The notes beneath the pieces are model-generated. The model worked only from the letters and a program-made list of their open reading frames with translations. It had not been told where the DNA came from and searched no databases. A DNA stretch of 64,000 bases from DASXUG01 sp036504995 (GTDB lineage Bacteria > Pseudomonadota > Gammaproteobacteria > Burkholderiales > Methylophilaceae): the NCBI GenBank assembly GCA_036504995.1, contig DASXUG010000005.1, forward strand, positions 310,001 to 374,000, read 5' to 3'. Shown one piece after another: positions 7,682 through 16,846 of this stretch (within the stretch, counting starts at the first letter, position 1; each line of letters begins with the position of its first letter). The position numbers and the translations under genes were made by a program.

Positions 7682-10474
7682 TTGATTCCATATCAACTTT
7701 TGTTTGAAGCTATTGCCGATGGCGTATTTGTTGCGCAGGATTATAAATTTGTATTTTGCAACCAAGCATTACCAACCATGCTTGGCTATAAACATGAGGA
7801 GTTTATAGGACTTCATTTCAATCAAGTTATCTCGCCTGATTACCTTAAAGTATGGACTGAACGATATGATCAGCGTATTGGGTCTGGTAAAGAACCTGAA
7901 AAATGCTATGAGCTTCAATTTCTTCGCAGTGATGGACAGCCTATCTGGGTGGAACTTCGTGCCAATCGTTCAGCATTCAGAGATCGACCAGCAGTTTTAG
8001 GAATTATTCGCGATATCACAGACCGAAAGTCTGCTGAGGAAAAACTGAGATTATGGGGTGACTCATTCGAACACGCTGAGTTTGGGCTTGCCATGGCAGA
8101 TGCGACCACAAACAGATTTATTTTGGTTAACCCCACTTTTGCCAAAGAGCGCGGCTACACTCGTGAAGAGCTCATTGGCAAGTCTATGCTGACTGTATTT
8201 CCAGCAGATACTACGGATCAAGTGAAAAGCAAGATTTCCGCGGTAGATGCAACATCACATGTAGTGTTTGAGAGCATTAATCTATCCAAAGATGGCCGAC
8301 AGTTCCCAGTTTTGCTTGATATTACTACCATTAAATCGGAGGGGGGTGTCCCCCTGAGACGCATTGCCTACACGATTGACATCTCTGAACGCAAGCTTGC
8401 AGAGCAAAGACTCCAAGAAAGTGAGGAACGTTTCCGTACTCTAGTGCAGCATGCTCCTGAGGCAATTGTAGTATTTGATGTATCACGCGGGCGCATAGTT
8501 GATGCCAATGCCAATGCCGAACAATTATTCGAATGCAATATTGAAGTGTTGCGACAACATAGCCCACTAGATTTTTTGCAACAAACTGAATCCGATCAAA
8601 TCCCCATTTCACAAAGTTTCCGAGAGCATAACGAACGAAGTCTTGAAGGAGAGCAATTAGTTTTTGAGCGTAAGCTAGTCGGAGCTAAAGGGAAAGAGTC
8701 TATTTGCGAGATCAGATTAACAAGTCTACCATCTAGCGATAGCAAGCTGGTTCGGGCAAGTCTGATCGACATTACCTCGCGCAGGCGAGAGGAGATCGAT
8801 CTTTCGATTGCAGCAGCAGCCTTTGAAACACAGGAAGGTATGCTAGTTACTGATGCAAATAGTGTGATTTTAAGGGTTAACCATGCATTCACCAAGATCA
8901 GTGGGTATCTCCCCGATGAGGTCGTTGGCCAAACACCACGTTTACTCAAGTCGGAGCGACACGACTCTAAATTTTTTAAGAAAATGTGGCAAGTCATTCA
9001 TACCACTGGGAAGTGGCAGGGCGAACTTTGGAATCGGCGCAAGAATGGCGAAATATATCCTCTGTGGCTCAATATAACCGCCGTTAAAGACAAAAAAGGA
9101 CAAGTTACCAATTATATTGGATCGCATGTTGATATCACAGAGCCTAAGGCGGCTGAAGCAAAAATACAGTCTCTTGCATACTTTGATCCTCTGACCAAAT
9201 TACCAAACCGTCGACTCTTGCAAGATCGACTAAGCCACGCGATTGCTTCTAGCAATCGCAGTAAAAATCAAGCAGCATTACTGCTCATCGACTTAGACCA
9301 TTTTAAGGATATCAACGATAGTCTAGGTCATCACATTGGAGACTTGTTGCTACAACAAGTTGCTACGCGCCTTAAGGAATGTGTGCGTAAAGGGGACACG
9401 GTTGCTCGGCTCGGTGGGGATGAGTTTGTCGTACTTATGGAAGAATTAGACAAGGCGGTATTGGATGCTGCATCACAAGCAAAAGCAACGGCCGCAAAGA
9501 TTCTTGCAAACTTGAGTCACGCTTATCATTTAAATGGACTAACTATCCATAACACCTCAAGCATAGGAATCGCACTGCTAGATTGCCATGTAAATGATTT
9601 TGAACGCTCATTCCAGCAGGCTGATATTGCAATGTATCAAGCAAAAAGGGCTGGGCGTAATACATTGCGATTCTTCGATCCCAAGATGCACGAATACATC
9701 TTGGCTCGAACCGAGCTTGAAAATGACATGAGAATTGCGATTGAGAAGAACCAATTCCAGTTGTTTTACCAGATTCAAGTAGATCAAATGGGTTACGCGC
9801 TGGGTGCGGAAGCCCTAATTCGATGGATGCATCCTGAGCGAGGCATAATATCTCCCGCTGAATTCATTCCATTAGCGGAAGAAAGCAGTTTGATCTTTCC
9901 AATTGGACAGTGGGTTATGGAAACTGCTTGTAAGCAACTTAAAGTTTGGGAGCAGGGTGAAACTACGAAGTATCTGACACTTTCGGTTAATGTAAGTGCT
10001 AGGCAATTTCATCAAGTAGATTTTGTTAACCAAGTCAAAACTTGTGTTCAAGCATATGAAATTAAACCAGAATTGTTTAAACTTGAATTAACCGAGTCCA
10101 TGCTACTTGAGGATGTTGAGGATGTTATCGCCAAAATGAATGCCTTGAGTGCTATAGGCGTCAGCCTTTCACTTGATGACTTCGGGACGGGGTACTCATC
10201 CTTACAATACTTGAAACGACTTCCATTAAACCAGCTCAAAATTGATCAGTCATTTGTACGTGACATTATAGCGGACAAGAATGACCAAGCGATTGTTAAA
10301 ACCATTATCACGATGGCAACGGGCTTAGGGTTAAGCGTTATTGCAGAAGGAATCGAGACTCAAGACCAATTTCACACCCTTAAGATTCACGGCTGCGACA
10401 AGTTCCAAGGGTATTATTTTGGCAAACCTATTCCGATAGAGCAGTTTGAAGCATCTTTACCACTAGTTAAGTAG
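7682..10474 (+). CDS. Multi-PAS GGDEF-EAL cyclic di-GMP enzyme, cytoplasmic
   Basis: 930 residues, started at TTG 7682 because GGGAG lies 8 nt upstream and the first PAS domain begins at once (YQLLFEAIADGVFVAQDYKF). Four PAS/PAC modules follow one another (about 1-118, 119-245, 246-370, 371-495), each closing with a PAC-type D-I-T/S motif such as IIRDITDRK, TIDISERK and HVDITEPK. Then come GGDEF (about 500-665, intact GGDEF at 578-582) and EAL (about 675-925, intact EAL at 710-712, with LDDFGTGYSS and AEGIE). No membrane segment, so the PAS array probably senses a cytoplasmic cue. Both catalytic signatures are intact; net activity is unknown. It is convergent with gyrB, 36 nt apart. Confidence 0.93.
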   Translation: MIPYQLLFEAIADGVFVAQDYKFVFCNQALPTMLGYKHEEFIGLHFNQVISPDYLKVWTERYDQRIGSGKEPEKCYELQFLRSDGQPIWVELRANRSAFRDRPAVLGIIRDITDRKSAEEKLRLWGDSFEHAEFGLAMADATTNRFILVNPTFAKERGYTREELIGKSMLTVFPADTTDQVKSKISAVDATSHVVFESINLSKDGRQFPVLLDITTIKSEGGVPLRRIAYTIDISERKLAEQRLQESEERFRTLVQHAPEAIVVFDVSRGRIVDANANAEQLFECNIEVLRQHSPLDFLQQTESDQIPISQSFREHNERSLEGEQLVFERKLVGAKGKESICEIRLTSLPSSDSKLVRASLIDITSRRREEIDLSIAAAAFETQEGMLVTDANSVILRVNHAFTKISGYLPDEVVGQTPRLLKSERHDSKFFKKMWQVIHTTGKWQGELWNRRKNGEIYPLWLNITAVKDKKGQVTNYIGSHVDITEPKAAEAKIQSLAYFDPLTKLPNRRLLQDRLSHAIASSNRSKNQAALLLIDLDHFKDINDSLGHHIGDLLLQQVATRLKECVRKGDTVARLGGDEFVVLMEELDKAVLDAASQAKATAAKILANLSHAYHLNGLTIHNTSSIGIALLDCHVNDFERSFQQADIAMYQAKRAGRNTLRFFDPKMHEYILARTELENDMRIAIEKNQFQLFYQIQVDQMGYALGAEALIRWMHPERGIISPAEFIPLAEESSLIFPIGQWVMETACKQLKVWEQGETTKYLTLSVNVSARQFHQVDFVNQVKTCVQAYEIKPELFKLELTESMLLEDVEDVIAKMNALSAIGVSLSLDDFGTGYSSLQYLKRLPLNQLKIDQSFVRDIIADKNDQAIVKTIITMATGLGLSVIAEGIETQDQFHTLKIHGCDKFQGYYFGKPIPIEQFEASLPLVK

Positions 10475-10510
10475 GATCTATACGGAGACTTCGGCGCCCG
10501 ACAACAACAA

Positions 10511-12934
10511 CTAAATATCTAAATTACTTGCCCCCAATGCATTACTTTCAATAAATGCACGCCTAGGTTCAACGTTATCACCCATCAAGGTTGTAAAAAT
10601 CTCATCTGCGGCTATGGCATCGTCGATCTGCACCTTGAGTAAGCGACGTACCTTAGGATCCATGGTGGTTTCCCATAGTTGCTCTGGATTCATTTCACCC
10701 AAGCCTTTGTAGCGCTGTATGTTTAGGCCATGTTTTGCTTCATCTAACAGCCAATCTAGGGCTTGTTTAAATGTACTTACTTTTTGCTCTTTTTCGCCGC
10801 GTTTAATCATGGCGCCTTCTGCCAATAGATTATTTACCATGGCGGATGCGCGACTAATTTGACGGTAATCTCCACTGCCTAAAAATTCTGCGTCTATCAC
10901 GCAGCTTTGTAGGTTGCCATGCACATATTTATTCACTTCTAAGCGATAGGTGCCTGTTTCCTGATCGAACCCTACAAGGACTTCTGAGCCTATTGCGCCG
11001 AGTATCGGACGTAATTTGCTAGCAGCAGCCTGTGCATCGGCTTCCGTAGTGATGCTGATTTCGCCAAGATCTTGCATAGCGCGTAATACGCTTTCGTCGT
11101 ATAAAGCGGCTATCCTACGGATAACGGCCTCTGTCAGTACCATTTGTTTAGCAATTGCAGTTAGCGCGTCATCTTTAATAACGGCTCCGCCTTCTTTTGT
11201 GAGCAATTCTGCGCCTTTTAAAGCGGATTGCAGCAAGTACTCGTCTAACTCATGCTCGTCTTTAAGATAGCGTTCATCACGCCCTTGTTTGACCTTGTAG
11301 AGCGGTGGTTGCGCGATATAAATGTGTCCACGTTCTACCAGCTCTGTCATTTGACGATAGAAGAATGTGAGGAGCAAGGTACGGATATGCGCACCATCGA
11401 CGTCAGCATCGGTCATGATGATGATACGGTGATAACGTAATTTTTCTGCAGAAAAATCTGCTTTACCAATGCTGGTGCCGAGTGCGGTAATGAGGGTTGC
11501 GATTTCTTGCGAGCTCAATAATTTATCAAAACGCGCTTTTTCTACGTTTAGAATCTTACCTTTAAGCGGCAAAATTGCTTGGTTTTTGCGATCTCTACCT
11601 TGTTTGGCTGAACCGCCCGCTGAGTCACCCTCGACTAGATATATTTCACAAAGTGCTGGATCTTTTTCTTGGCAATCAGCCAACTTACCTGGTAAGCCCA
11701 TGGTGTCCATTACACCTTTACGACGGGTAATGTCACGCGCTTTTCTTGCGGCCTCACGTGCACGCGCAGCCTCTACAATCTTGCCGCAGATAATCTTGGC
11801 ATCATTGGGGTTTTCTTGTAAAAACTCCGCCAGTTTTGCCGCAACTACTTCAGAGACTACAGGCTGCACCTCGCTTGAAACAAGCTTATCTTTGGTTTGT
11901 GATGAAAATTTAGGATCTGGCACTTTCACTGAGAGTACGCAGGTAATACCTTCACGCATATCATCGCCCGTGGTTTCAACTTTGGCTTTTTTGGCAATTT
12001 CTGATTGCTCAATATACTGGTTGAGCGTACGCGTCATGGCGGTACGCAGACCCGTTAAGTGGGTTCCGCCATCTCGTTGCGGGATATTGTTGGTGAAACA
12101 TTGTACGGTTTCAGTGTAACTATCATTCCACTGCATGGCCACTTCTACCGTCATGCCATCTTTTTCACCTATGGCATAGAATGTTTTTGGGTGTAATACG
12201 GTTTTTGCACGGTTCATATACTCCACAAACCCTTTAACGCCGCCAGAGTAAGCAAAATTTTCCGATTTACCATTGAGTTGATCAATTAATTCGATTTTTA
12301 CACCATTATTCAAAAACGATAGTTCACGAATACGTTTTGCTAATAACTCGAAATGAAATTCAACCAAACCAAATGTTTCTGTTGAAGCTAAGAAATGAAC
12401 TTCCGTGCCTCGTTTTTCTGTGGTGCCAGTTACTGCTAATGGGGCTTGCGCTACGCCACGATGAAACTCCATTTGATGCACTTTACCATTACGATAAATT
12501 TTTAAGCGTAACCAATCAGATAGTGCATTGACAACTGATACACCCACGCCATGTAGGCCACCAGAGACTTTGTATGAGTTTTGGTCAAACTTACCGCCTG
12601 CATGCAACTCTGTCATAACAATTTCGGCAGCAGAGCGCTTAGGGTCGTGCTTATCATCTTCTTTTACGTCTGTTGGAATACCACGGCCATTATCGGAAAT
12701 ACTGATTGAGTTATCAGAATGTATGGTAATTTTAATATCATCACAATGCCCAGCTAATGCTTCATCAATCGCGTTATCAAGTACTTCGAACACCATATGG
12801 TGCAAACCAGAACCATCGGAAGTGTCGCCAATATACATGCCTGGGCGCTTACGTACTGCATCCAAACCCTCTAAGATTTTAATACTATCGGAGTTGTATT
12901 CTTGATTGTTTTTTGCGGTGTTATCTTCAGACAT
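10511..12934 (-). CDS. gyrB: DNA gyrase subunit B
   Basis: 807 residues, full length for the long proteobacterial form. The N-terminal GHKL ATPase is marked by EVLDNAIDEALAGHCD and NGRGIPTD; the Toprim region carries EGDSAGGSAKQGRDR and MTDADVDGAHIRTL; the C-terminus has YKGLGEMNPEQLWETTMDP. No intein interrupts it. With GyrA it introduces negative supercoils using ATP. It is the third gene of the leftward dnaA-dnaN-gyrB group, and a ParB-binding site lies between it and dnaN. Confidence 0.98.
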   Translation of the reverse strand: MSEDNTAKNNQEYNSDSIKILEGLDAVRKRPGMYIGDTSDGSGLHHMVFEVLDNAIDEALAGHCDDIKITIHSDNSISISDNGRGIPTDVKEDDKHDPKRSAAEIVMTELHAGGKFDQNSYKVSGGLHGVGVSVVNALSDWLRLKIYRNGKVHQMEFHRGVAQAPLAVTGTTEKRGTEVHFLASTETFGLVEFHFELLAKRIRELSFLNNGVKIELIDQLNGKSENFAYSGGVKGFVEYMNRAKTVLHPKTFYAIGEKDGMTVEVAMQWNDSYTETVQCFTNNIPQRDGGTHLTGLRTAMTRTLNQYIEQSEIAKKAKVETTGDDMREGITCVLSVKVPDPKFSSQTKDKLVSSEVQPVVSEVVAAKLAEFLQENPNDAKIICGKIVEAARAREAARKARDITRRKGVMDTMGLPGKLADCQEKDPALCEIYLVEGDSAGGSAKQGRDRKNQAILPLKGKILNVEKARFDKLLSSQEIATLITALGTSIGKADFSAEKLRYHRIIIMTDADVDGAHIRTLLLTFFYRQMTELVERGHIYIAQPPLYKVKQGRDERYLKDEHELDEYLLQSALKGAELLTKEGGAVIKDDALTAIAKQMVLTEAVIRRIAALYDESVLRAMQDLGEISITTEADAQAAASKLRPILGAIGSEVLVGFDQETGTYRLEVNKYVHGNLQSCVIDAEFLGSGDYRQISRASAMVNNLLAEGAMIKRGEKEQKVSTFKQALDWLLDEAKHGLNIQRYKGLGEMNPEQLWETTMDPKVRRLLKVQIDDAIAADEIFTTLMGDNVEPRRAFIESNALGASNLDI

Positions 12935-12954
12935 TATTTCTTCTTTAAATTTTA

Positions 12955-12970
12955 AGTTTCACGTGAAACA
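12955..12970. promoter_or_regulatory. parS site (one end mismatch), gyrB-dnaN gap
   Basis: The 14-bp palindrome GTTTCACGTGAAAC (12956-12969) is the core of the parS consensus TGTTTCACGTGAAACA; the first base is A instead of T. It lies in the short gap before gyrB and is a likely ParB nucleation site. Confidence 0.88.
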
Positions 12971-13003
12971 ACGTTATTTAGTTCAGTATTGAATAATGAT
13001 TGG

Positions 13004-14107
13004 TTAAATGCGCATTGGCATTACGACATATTTGTAATGTTCATCGCTCGGTACGGTGACTAAGCAGCTGCTATTTGCATCTGCAAATGAAAATACAATA
13101 CTTTCTGTATTGACGTTATTCAGCACGTCGATCATGTAGGTCACATTAAAACCAATATCTATAGGATCGCCACTGTACGTGATTTCCAACTCTTCTTCTG
13201 CTTCTTCTTGTTCAGTATTGGTGCTGATTAAGCGTAAATTATTTTGACTTAGCACCAAGCGAATACCACGGTATTTTTCATTGGATAAAATAGAAGCTCT
13301 TTGCATCGCCAGCAAAATAGATTGTCTATTCACTGTGAAGTGATTTTGATGTCCAGTTGGGATAACTCGCGTGTAATCAGGGAACTTACCATCAATCACT
13401 TTTGATATTAAGCGTATGTTTCCAAAGCTGAAATTCACTTGACCCGTAGTAATTTCAATAGAAACTTCTTCTTCGTTTTCTTCAAGTAATTTAATCAATT
13501 CCAATACTGTCTTACGTGGCAGTATTAATTCACTTTTTTCGTAATTTTGTGAGAGTTCTGTTGATGTAAAACTTAAGCGATGTCCATCTGTACCAACAAC
13601 GTTTAAACGGTTTGCATTTACTTCAAACAACAAACCATTCAAGTAGTAGCGAATATCTTGTTGCGCCATCGCAAACTCAACTTGTTTAAACAATTGTTTT
13701 AAGGTGTTTTGTGCAATCGTTACCACAGTTTTTGCATCACCTGAGGCTTTACTCATGACAGGGTAATCAGCGGCAGGTAATGTTTGTAAATTAAATTTAC
13801 TCTTACCAGCTTTAACTGCAATGCGACTGTCGGTAGTCGTCATATTAATCTCAGTGTTTTCTGGCAGCGCACGACAAATATCCAGCAATTTTTTTGCTGA
13901 TATTGTGGTGGATAAGTCTCCACCTACTGGTGTCAGAATAGAAAGAGAGATTTGCATCTCAAGATCAGTGGCAGTTAATACGATCTTTTCTTCGTTTGCC
14001 TCTAATAAAAGATTTGAGAGTATAGGTAAAGTATGACGTCTTTCAACAATTCCACTTACTGAAGTTAGTGGTTTTAATAAAGTGTCACGATTTATTTTGA
14101 TGTTCAT
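13004..14107 (-). CDS. dnaN: DNA polymerase III sliding clamp (beta subunit)
   Basis: 367 residues, the usual length for a clamp of three repeated domains. The start MNIKINRDTLLKPLTSVSGIVERRHTLPIL and the C-terminus ending YVVMPMRI are typical; the final MPMRI contributes to the peptide-binding pocket. It tethers the replicative polymerase to DNA. It lies between dnaA and gyrB on the same strand, 226 nt after dnaA. Confidence 0.98.
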   Translation of the reverse strand: MNIKINRDTLLKPLTSVSGIVERRHTLPILSNLLLEANEEKIVLTATDLEMQISLSILTPVGGDLSTTISAKKLLDICRALPENTEINMTTTDSRIAVKAGKSKFNLQTLPAADYPVMSKASGDAKTVVTIAQNTLKQLFKQVEFAMAQQDIRYYLNGLLFEVNANRLNVVGTDGHRLSFTSTELSQNYEKSELILPRKTVLELIKLLEENEEEVSIEITTGQVNFSFGNIRLISKVIDGKFPDYTRVIPTGHQNHFTVNRQSILLAMQRASILSNEKYRGIRLVLSQNNLRLISTNTEQEEAEEELEITYSGDPIDIGFNVTYMIDVLNNVNTESIVFSFADANSSCLVTVPSDEHYKYVVMPMRI

Positions 14108-14333
14108 GTTTTTAAGAACCTAAATAATAAATACAAATAGTAATAAATAATAATGTTTAAAAAATCTGTTGATTAAAATTAATACGTCATTAAATCAAAA
14201 AGATAGTGTAATTTTTTATAGTAGTAAAACACTAGATTCTACTGTGGATAAATTGTTGGCTATTTTACCCTTTTTATTAAAATGTGCCTAAACCAACTTT
14301 TCATACATAAGATATCCACAACAAAACTAACTG
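14108..14333. promoter_or_regulatory. dnaA-dnaN gap with DnaA-box-like sites
   Basis: 226 nt, AT-rich. TGTGGATAA at 14243-14251 is a perfect DnaA box on the minus strand (TTATCCACA), and ATATCCACA at 14312-14320 is a one-mismatch box. They may autoregulate dnaA-dnaN or add to origin function. Confidence 0.6.
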
Positions 14334-15737
14334 CTAATCACGAATCACTTGAATCAAAAATGCAATATCTCTAGCCACACTTGGGTCATTTAATCTCAAT
14401 TGTTCAATCTCATCACACGCATGCATAACTGTGGTGTGGTGGCGGCTGCCAAAAGCTTCCCCTATCTCTGGAAAGCTATGGTTGGTCAGTTCGCGTGCTA
14501 AAGCCATGGCTATCTGGCGTGGCCTCGCAAAGTTGCGCGAACGCTTTTTACTGTACATTTCTGCCACTTTAATTTTGTAATAGTCAGCGACCGTTTTTTG
14601 TATGTTTTCAACGGTAACTTGACGCCCACGCACTGCCAATAAATCTTTTAGTGCATCTTTTGCCAGGTGTACATCAACTGCGTTACCAGTAAAGTTTGCC
14701 ATGGCAATAATGCGGTTTAATGCGCCCTCTAGCTCACGAACGCTAGACCTAACTTGCTTACCAATAAAAAATGCTACTTCTTCTGGTAGTTTGAATTTCG
14801 CTTCTTCTGCCTTTTTTAACAAAATTGCAACGCGCATTTCAAGCTCTGGGGGCTCTACAGCAACGGTTAACCCCCAACTGAATCGAGTACGCAGGCGTTC
14901 ATCCATATCCACAATTTCTTTTGGATAGGTGTCACAAGTGATAATGATTTGCTTTTTAGCTTCAATCAGTGAGTTAAAAGCGTAAAAAAACTCTTCTTGC
15001 GTTCTCGATTTTTTAGCAAAAAATTGAATATCATCAATCAATAGCAAATCTAGCGAATGGTATTGGCGTTTGAAATCATCAAATGACTTATGTTCATAAG
15101 CTTTAACCACGTCAGAGACATAGCGCTCCGCATGTAAGTAACGCACCTTAGCATCTGGCCGCTGAGATTTTAAGTGATTACCAATCGCTTGTAGTAAATG
15201 AGTTTTACCTAATCCCACACCACCGTAAATAAACAATGGGTTGTAAGCCACTCCTGGGTTTTCGGCAACTTGTAAGGCTGCAGCACGTGCCAATTGGTTT
15301 GCTCTACCAGTGACAAAATTATCAAAGGTAAAGCTGGTGTTAAGACCAGTTAGCTCGGTACTTGTTTTTTGTTTTTTAACTGGTACGGGTATTGGAATAC
15401 TACGCTCAGCTGTTTGTTTAGCAATTACAGGTGGGTTTGATGCGGATTCTTTATTCGGGGCATTGCTCGCTTGGCTGACTGGTTCAGCAGATTTTTCAGT
15501 TGCGTCAAATAAACCTAATTCAATTTCTATCGGATCAGCAAATGTCTCTCGAGCAACCATTTGAATTTTTGATAAAAAACGGTCTTTAACCCATTGCAAT
15601 ACAAAACGATTAGGCGCAAGTATTTTCGGTGCAGTTTCATGTGCAATAAATTTGAGTGGTTTTATCCACGTATTAAATTGTTGCGATGATAGCTCTTCTT
15701 CAAAGCGCACAAGACAAATAGACCAAAAATTTTCCAT
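14334..15737 (-). CDS. dnaA: Chromosomal replication initiator DnaA
   Basis: 467 residues with the standard four domains: N-terminal DnaB/DiaA-binding domain I (FWSICLVRFEEELSSQQFNTW), a Ser/Pro/Lys-rich linker (about 90-130), the AAA+ domain with Walker A GGVGLGKTH and Walker B LLLIDDIQFF, and the C-terminal DNA-binding domain with SRHHTTVMHACDEI. It binds DnaA boxes and opens oriC. It is transcribed leftward, divergent from rpmH, with the probable origin between them. Confidence 0.98.
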   Translation of the reverse strand: MENFWSICLVRFEEELSSQQFNTWIKPLKFIAHETAPKILAPNRFVLQWVKDRFLSKIQMVARETFADPIEIELGLFDATEKSAEPVSQASNAPNKESASNPPVIAKQTAERSIPIPVPVKKQKTSTELTGLNTSFTFDNFVTGRANQLARAAALQVAENPGVAYNPLFIYGGVGLGKTHLLQAIGNHLKSQRPDAKVRYLHAERYVSDVVKAYEHKSFDDFKRQYHSLDLLLIDDIQFFAKKSRTQEEFFYAFNSLIEAKKQIIITCDTYPKEIVDMDERLRTRFSWGLTVAVEPPELEMRVAILLKKAEEAKFKLPEEVAFFIGKQVRSSVRELEGALNRIIAMANFTGNAVDVHLAKDALKDLLAVRGRQVTVENIQKTVADYYKIKVAEMYSKKRSRNFARPRQIAMALARELTNHSFPEIGEAFGSRHHTTVMHACDEIEQLRLNDPSVARDIAFLIQVIRD

Positions 15738-16053
15738 CGGTTGCCCGATACCTCGATTGAATAATTTATTTATTTTAAAAAAGATCTTTACTATTTATAA
15801 TTGTAATGACTGCTTAAGTAAATTTTTTATGATTGATTTTTATATCAACTACGACCAGTTTCTTGACCAGCTTTTTTGCATTAATTCTAGCTGTTTTAGC
15901 TAAACTTATCCACAAGCCAATATAAAACTTTTTATACGTTTATTATCAAATATATATTGACATTAGGTTGGTAAATAAGGTCTAATTACGCCCTTTGTTT
16001 AGTTTGTAGCTAGTGTTAAGAAGTTACGAATATAATAGTTACTGGAGATTCAC
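15738..16053. other. oriC: Probable oriC region and rpmH/dnaA divergent promoters
   Basis: 316 nt, strongly AT-rich in 15760-15985. It contains a perfect DnaA box TTATCCACA (15906-15914); a further one-mismatch box TTATCCACG lies just inside dnaA at 15662-15670. Genes on both sides point away from it (dnaA-dnaN-gyrB left, rpmH and on right), as expected when transcription follows the forks. With only one perfect box here and another in the dnaA-dnaN gap, the exact unwinding site cannot be set, but this gap is the best candidate. Confidence 0.65.
15957..15986 (+). promoter_or_regulatory. Probable rpmH promoter
   Basis: TTGACA (15957-15962), a perfect -35, is followed after 18 nt by TCTAAT (15981-15986), a -10 with one mismatch. 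It lies about 70 nt before the rpmH start. TATAAT at 16031-16036 is a second -10-like element without a clear -35. Confidence 0.6.
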
Positions 16054-16188
16054 ATGAAACGTACTTATCAACCTTCTAAAGTTCGTCGTGCACGTACGCA
16101 TGGTTTTTTAGTGCGCATGAAAACACGTGGCGGCCGTGCAGTTATTGCAGCGCGTCGTGCTAAAGGCCGTGCGCGTTTAGCTGTATAA
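16054..16188 (+). CDS. rpmH: 50S ribosomal protein L34
   Basis: 44 residues, the invariant length of the family. The peptide starts MKRTYQPSKVRRARTHGF, continues LVRMKTRGGRAVIAARRAKG and ends RARLAV, all hallmarks of L34. GGAG lies about 7 nt before the ATG. It is a small basic protein of the large ribosomal subunit, and heads the rpmH-rnpA-yidD-yidC-mnmE group. Confidence 0.98.
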   Translation: MKRTYQPSKVRRARTHGFLVRMKTRGGRAVIAARRAKGRARLAV

Positions 16189-16225
16189 TTGTTGTTGCAC
16201 TTTATACAAGGGTTTAAAGCGACCT

Positions 16226-16582
16226 TTGAACAAGTATACATTCCCAAGAGATTTAAGGTTAATTAAAACGGATGAATTTTCATCCGTTTTTAATTTCCGC
16301 AAACGAATTTCTGGCCCCCACTTTGCTATACATTATCAATTTAATGCGTTGCCGCATCCCAGATTGGGTATGGTAGTGGGTAAGAAAGTGGCTAAGTTGT
16401 CGGTAAGCCGAAACTATATGCGCAGAGTGATTAGGCAATTATTTAGATTGCATCAGCATGATTTGGGTCATGTGGATTTGGTGGTGAGGGTGCAAAAAGT
16501 TTTTTGCCCCAAGGATTATGTTGCAATAGAACAAGAGTTTATTGGGCTAATGAAAAAGTTTAACAAGTTAGCTACAGCATAA
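16226..16582 (+). CDS. rnpA: Ribonuclease P protein component
   Basis: 118 residues starting with TTG at 16226; no earlier ATG in frame gives a sensible product, and the ribosome site is weak. The family motif is clear: KKVAKLSVSRNYMRRVIRQL, the basic segment that contacts the precursor-tRNA leader, plus an N-terminal LIKTDEFSSVF. It assists the RNase P RNA in maturing tRNA 5' ends. It sits 37 nt after rpmH as in nearly all bacteria. Confidence 0.94.
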   Translation: MNKYTFPRDLRLIKTDEFSSVFNFRKRISGPHFAIHYQFNALPHPRLGMVVGKKVAKLSVSRNYMRRVIRQLFRLHQHDLGHVDLVVRVQKVFCPKDYVAIEQEFIGLMKKFNKLATA

Positions 16583-16603
16583 TTGATATGAGTACCCTAT
16601 AAA

Positions 16604-16813
16604 GTGGCAAGTTTTATAACTTGGATAATTAAAGCTTATCAGTTATTGTTGAGCCCTATGCTTGGTCAACATTGTCGTTTTACGCCATCGTGCTCTCAAT
16701 ATTCTATTGAAGCATTCACAAAGTATGGTGTTTTTAAAGGTTTTTACTTGTCAGCCAGACGTATATTGAAGTGTCACCCGTGGCATGCTGGTGGACACGA
16801 CCCACTGCATTAA
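16604..16813 (+). CDS. yidD: Membrane protein insertion efficiency factor YidD
   Basis: 69 residues from a GTG start at 16604. The short hydrophobic N-terminus (ITWIIKAYQLLLSPMLG) and the motif CRFTPSCSQYSIEA, with two Cys, then KCHPWHAGGHDPL are diagnostic. It is thought to sit at the inner face of the membrane and help YidC-dependent insertion; it lies between rnpA and yidC in the conserved order. Confidence 0.95.
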   Translation: MASFITWIIKAYQLLLSPMLGQHCRFTPSCSQYSIEAFTKYGVFKGFYLSARRILKCHPWHAGGHDPLH

Positions 16814-16846
16814 TTAACTTTAAGTTTTATTCTGAATAAGAGATTT

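Noticed and set aside
11469..12119. Long open frame of 216 codons on the strand opposite gyrB
   Set aside because: Shadow of gyrB codon structure; no ribosome site and no recognisable product.
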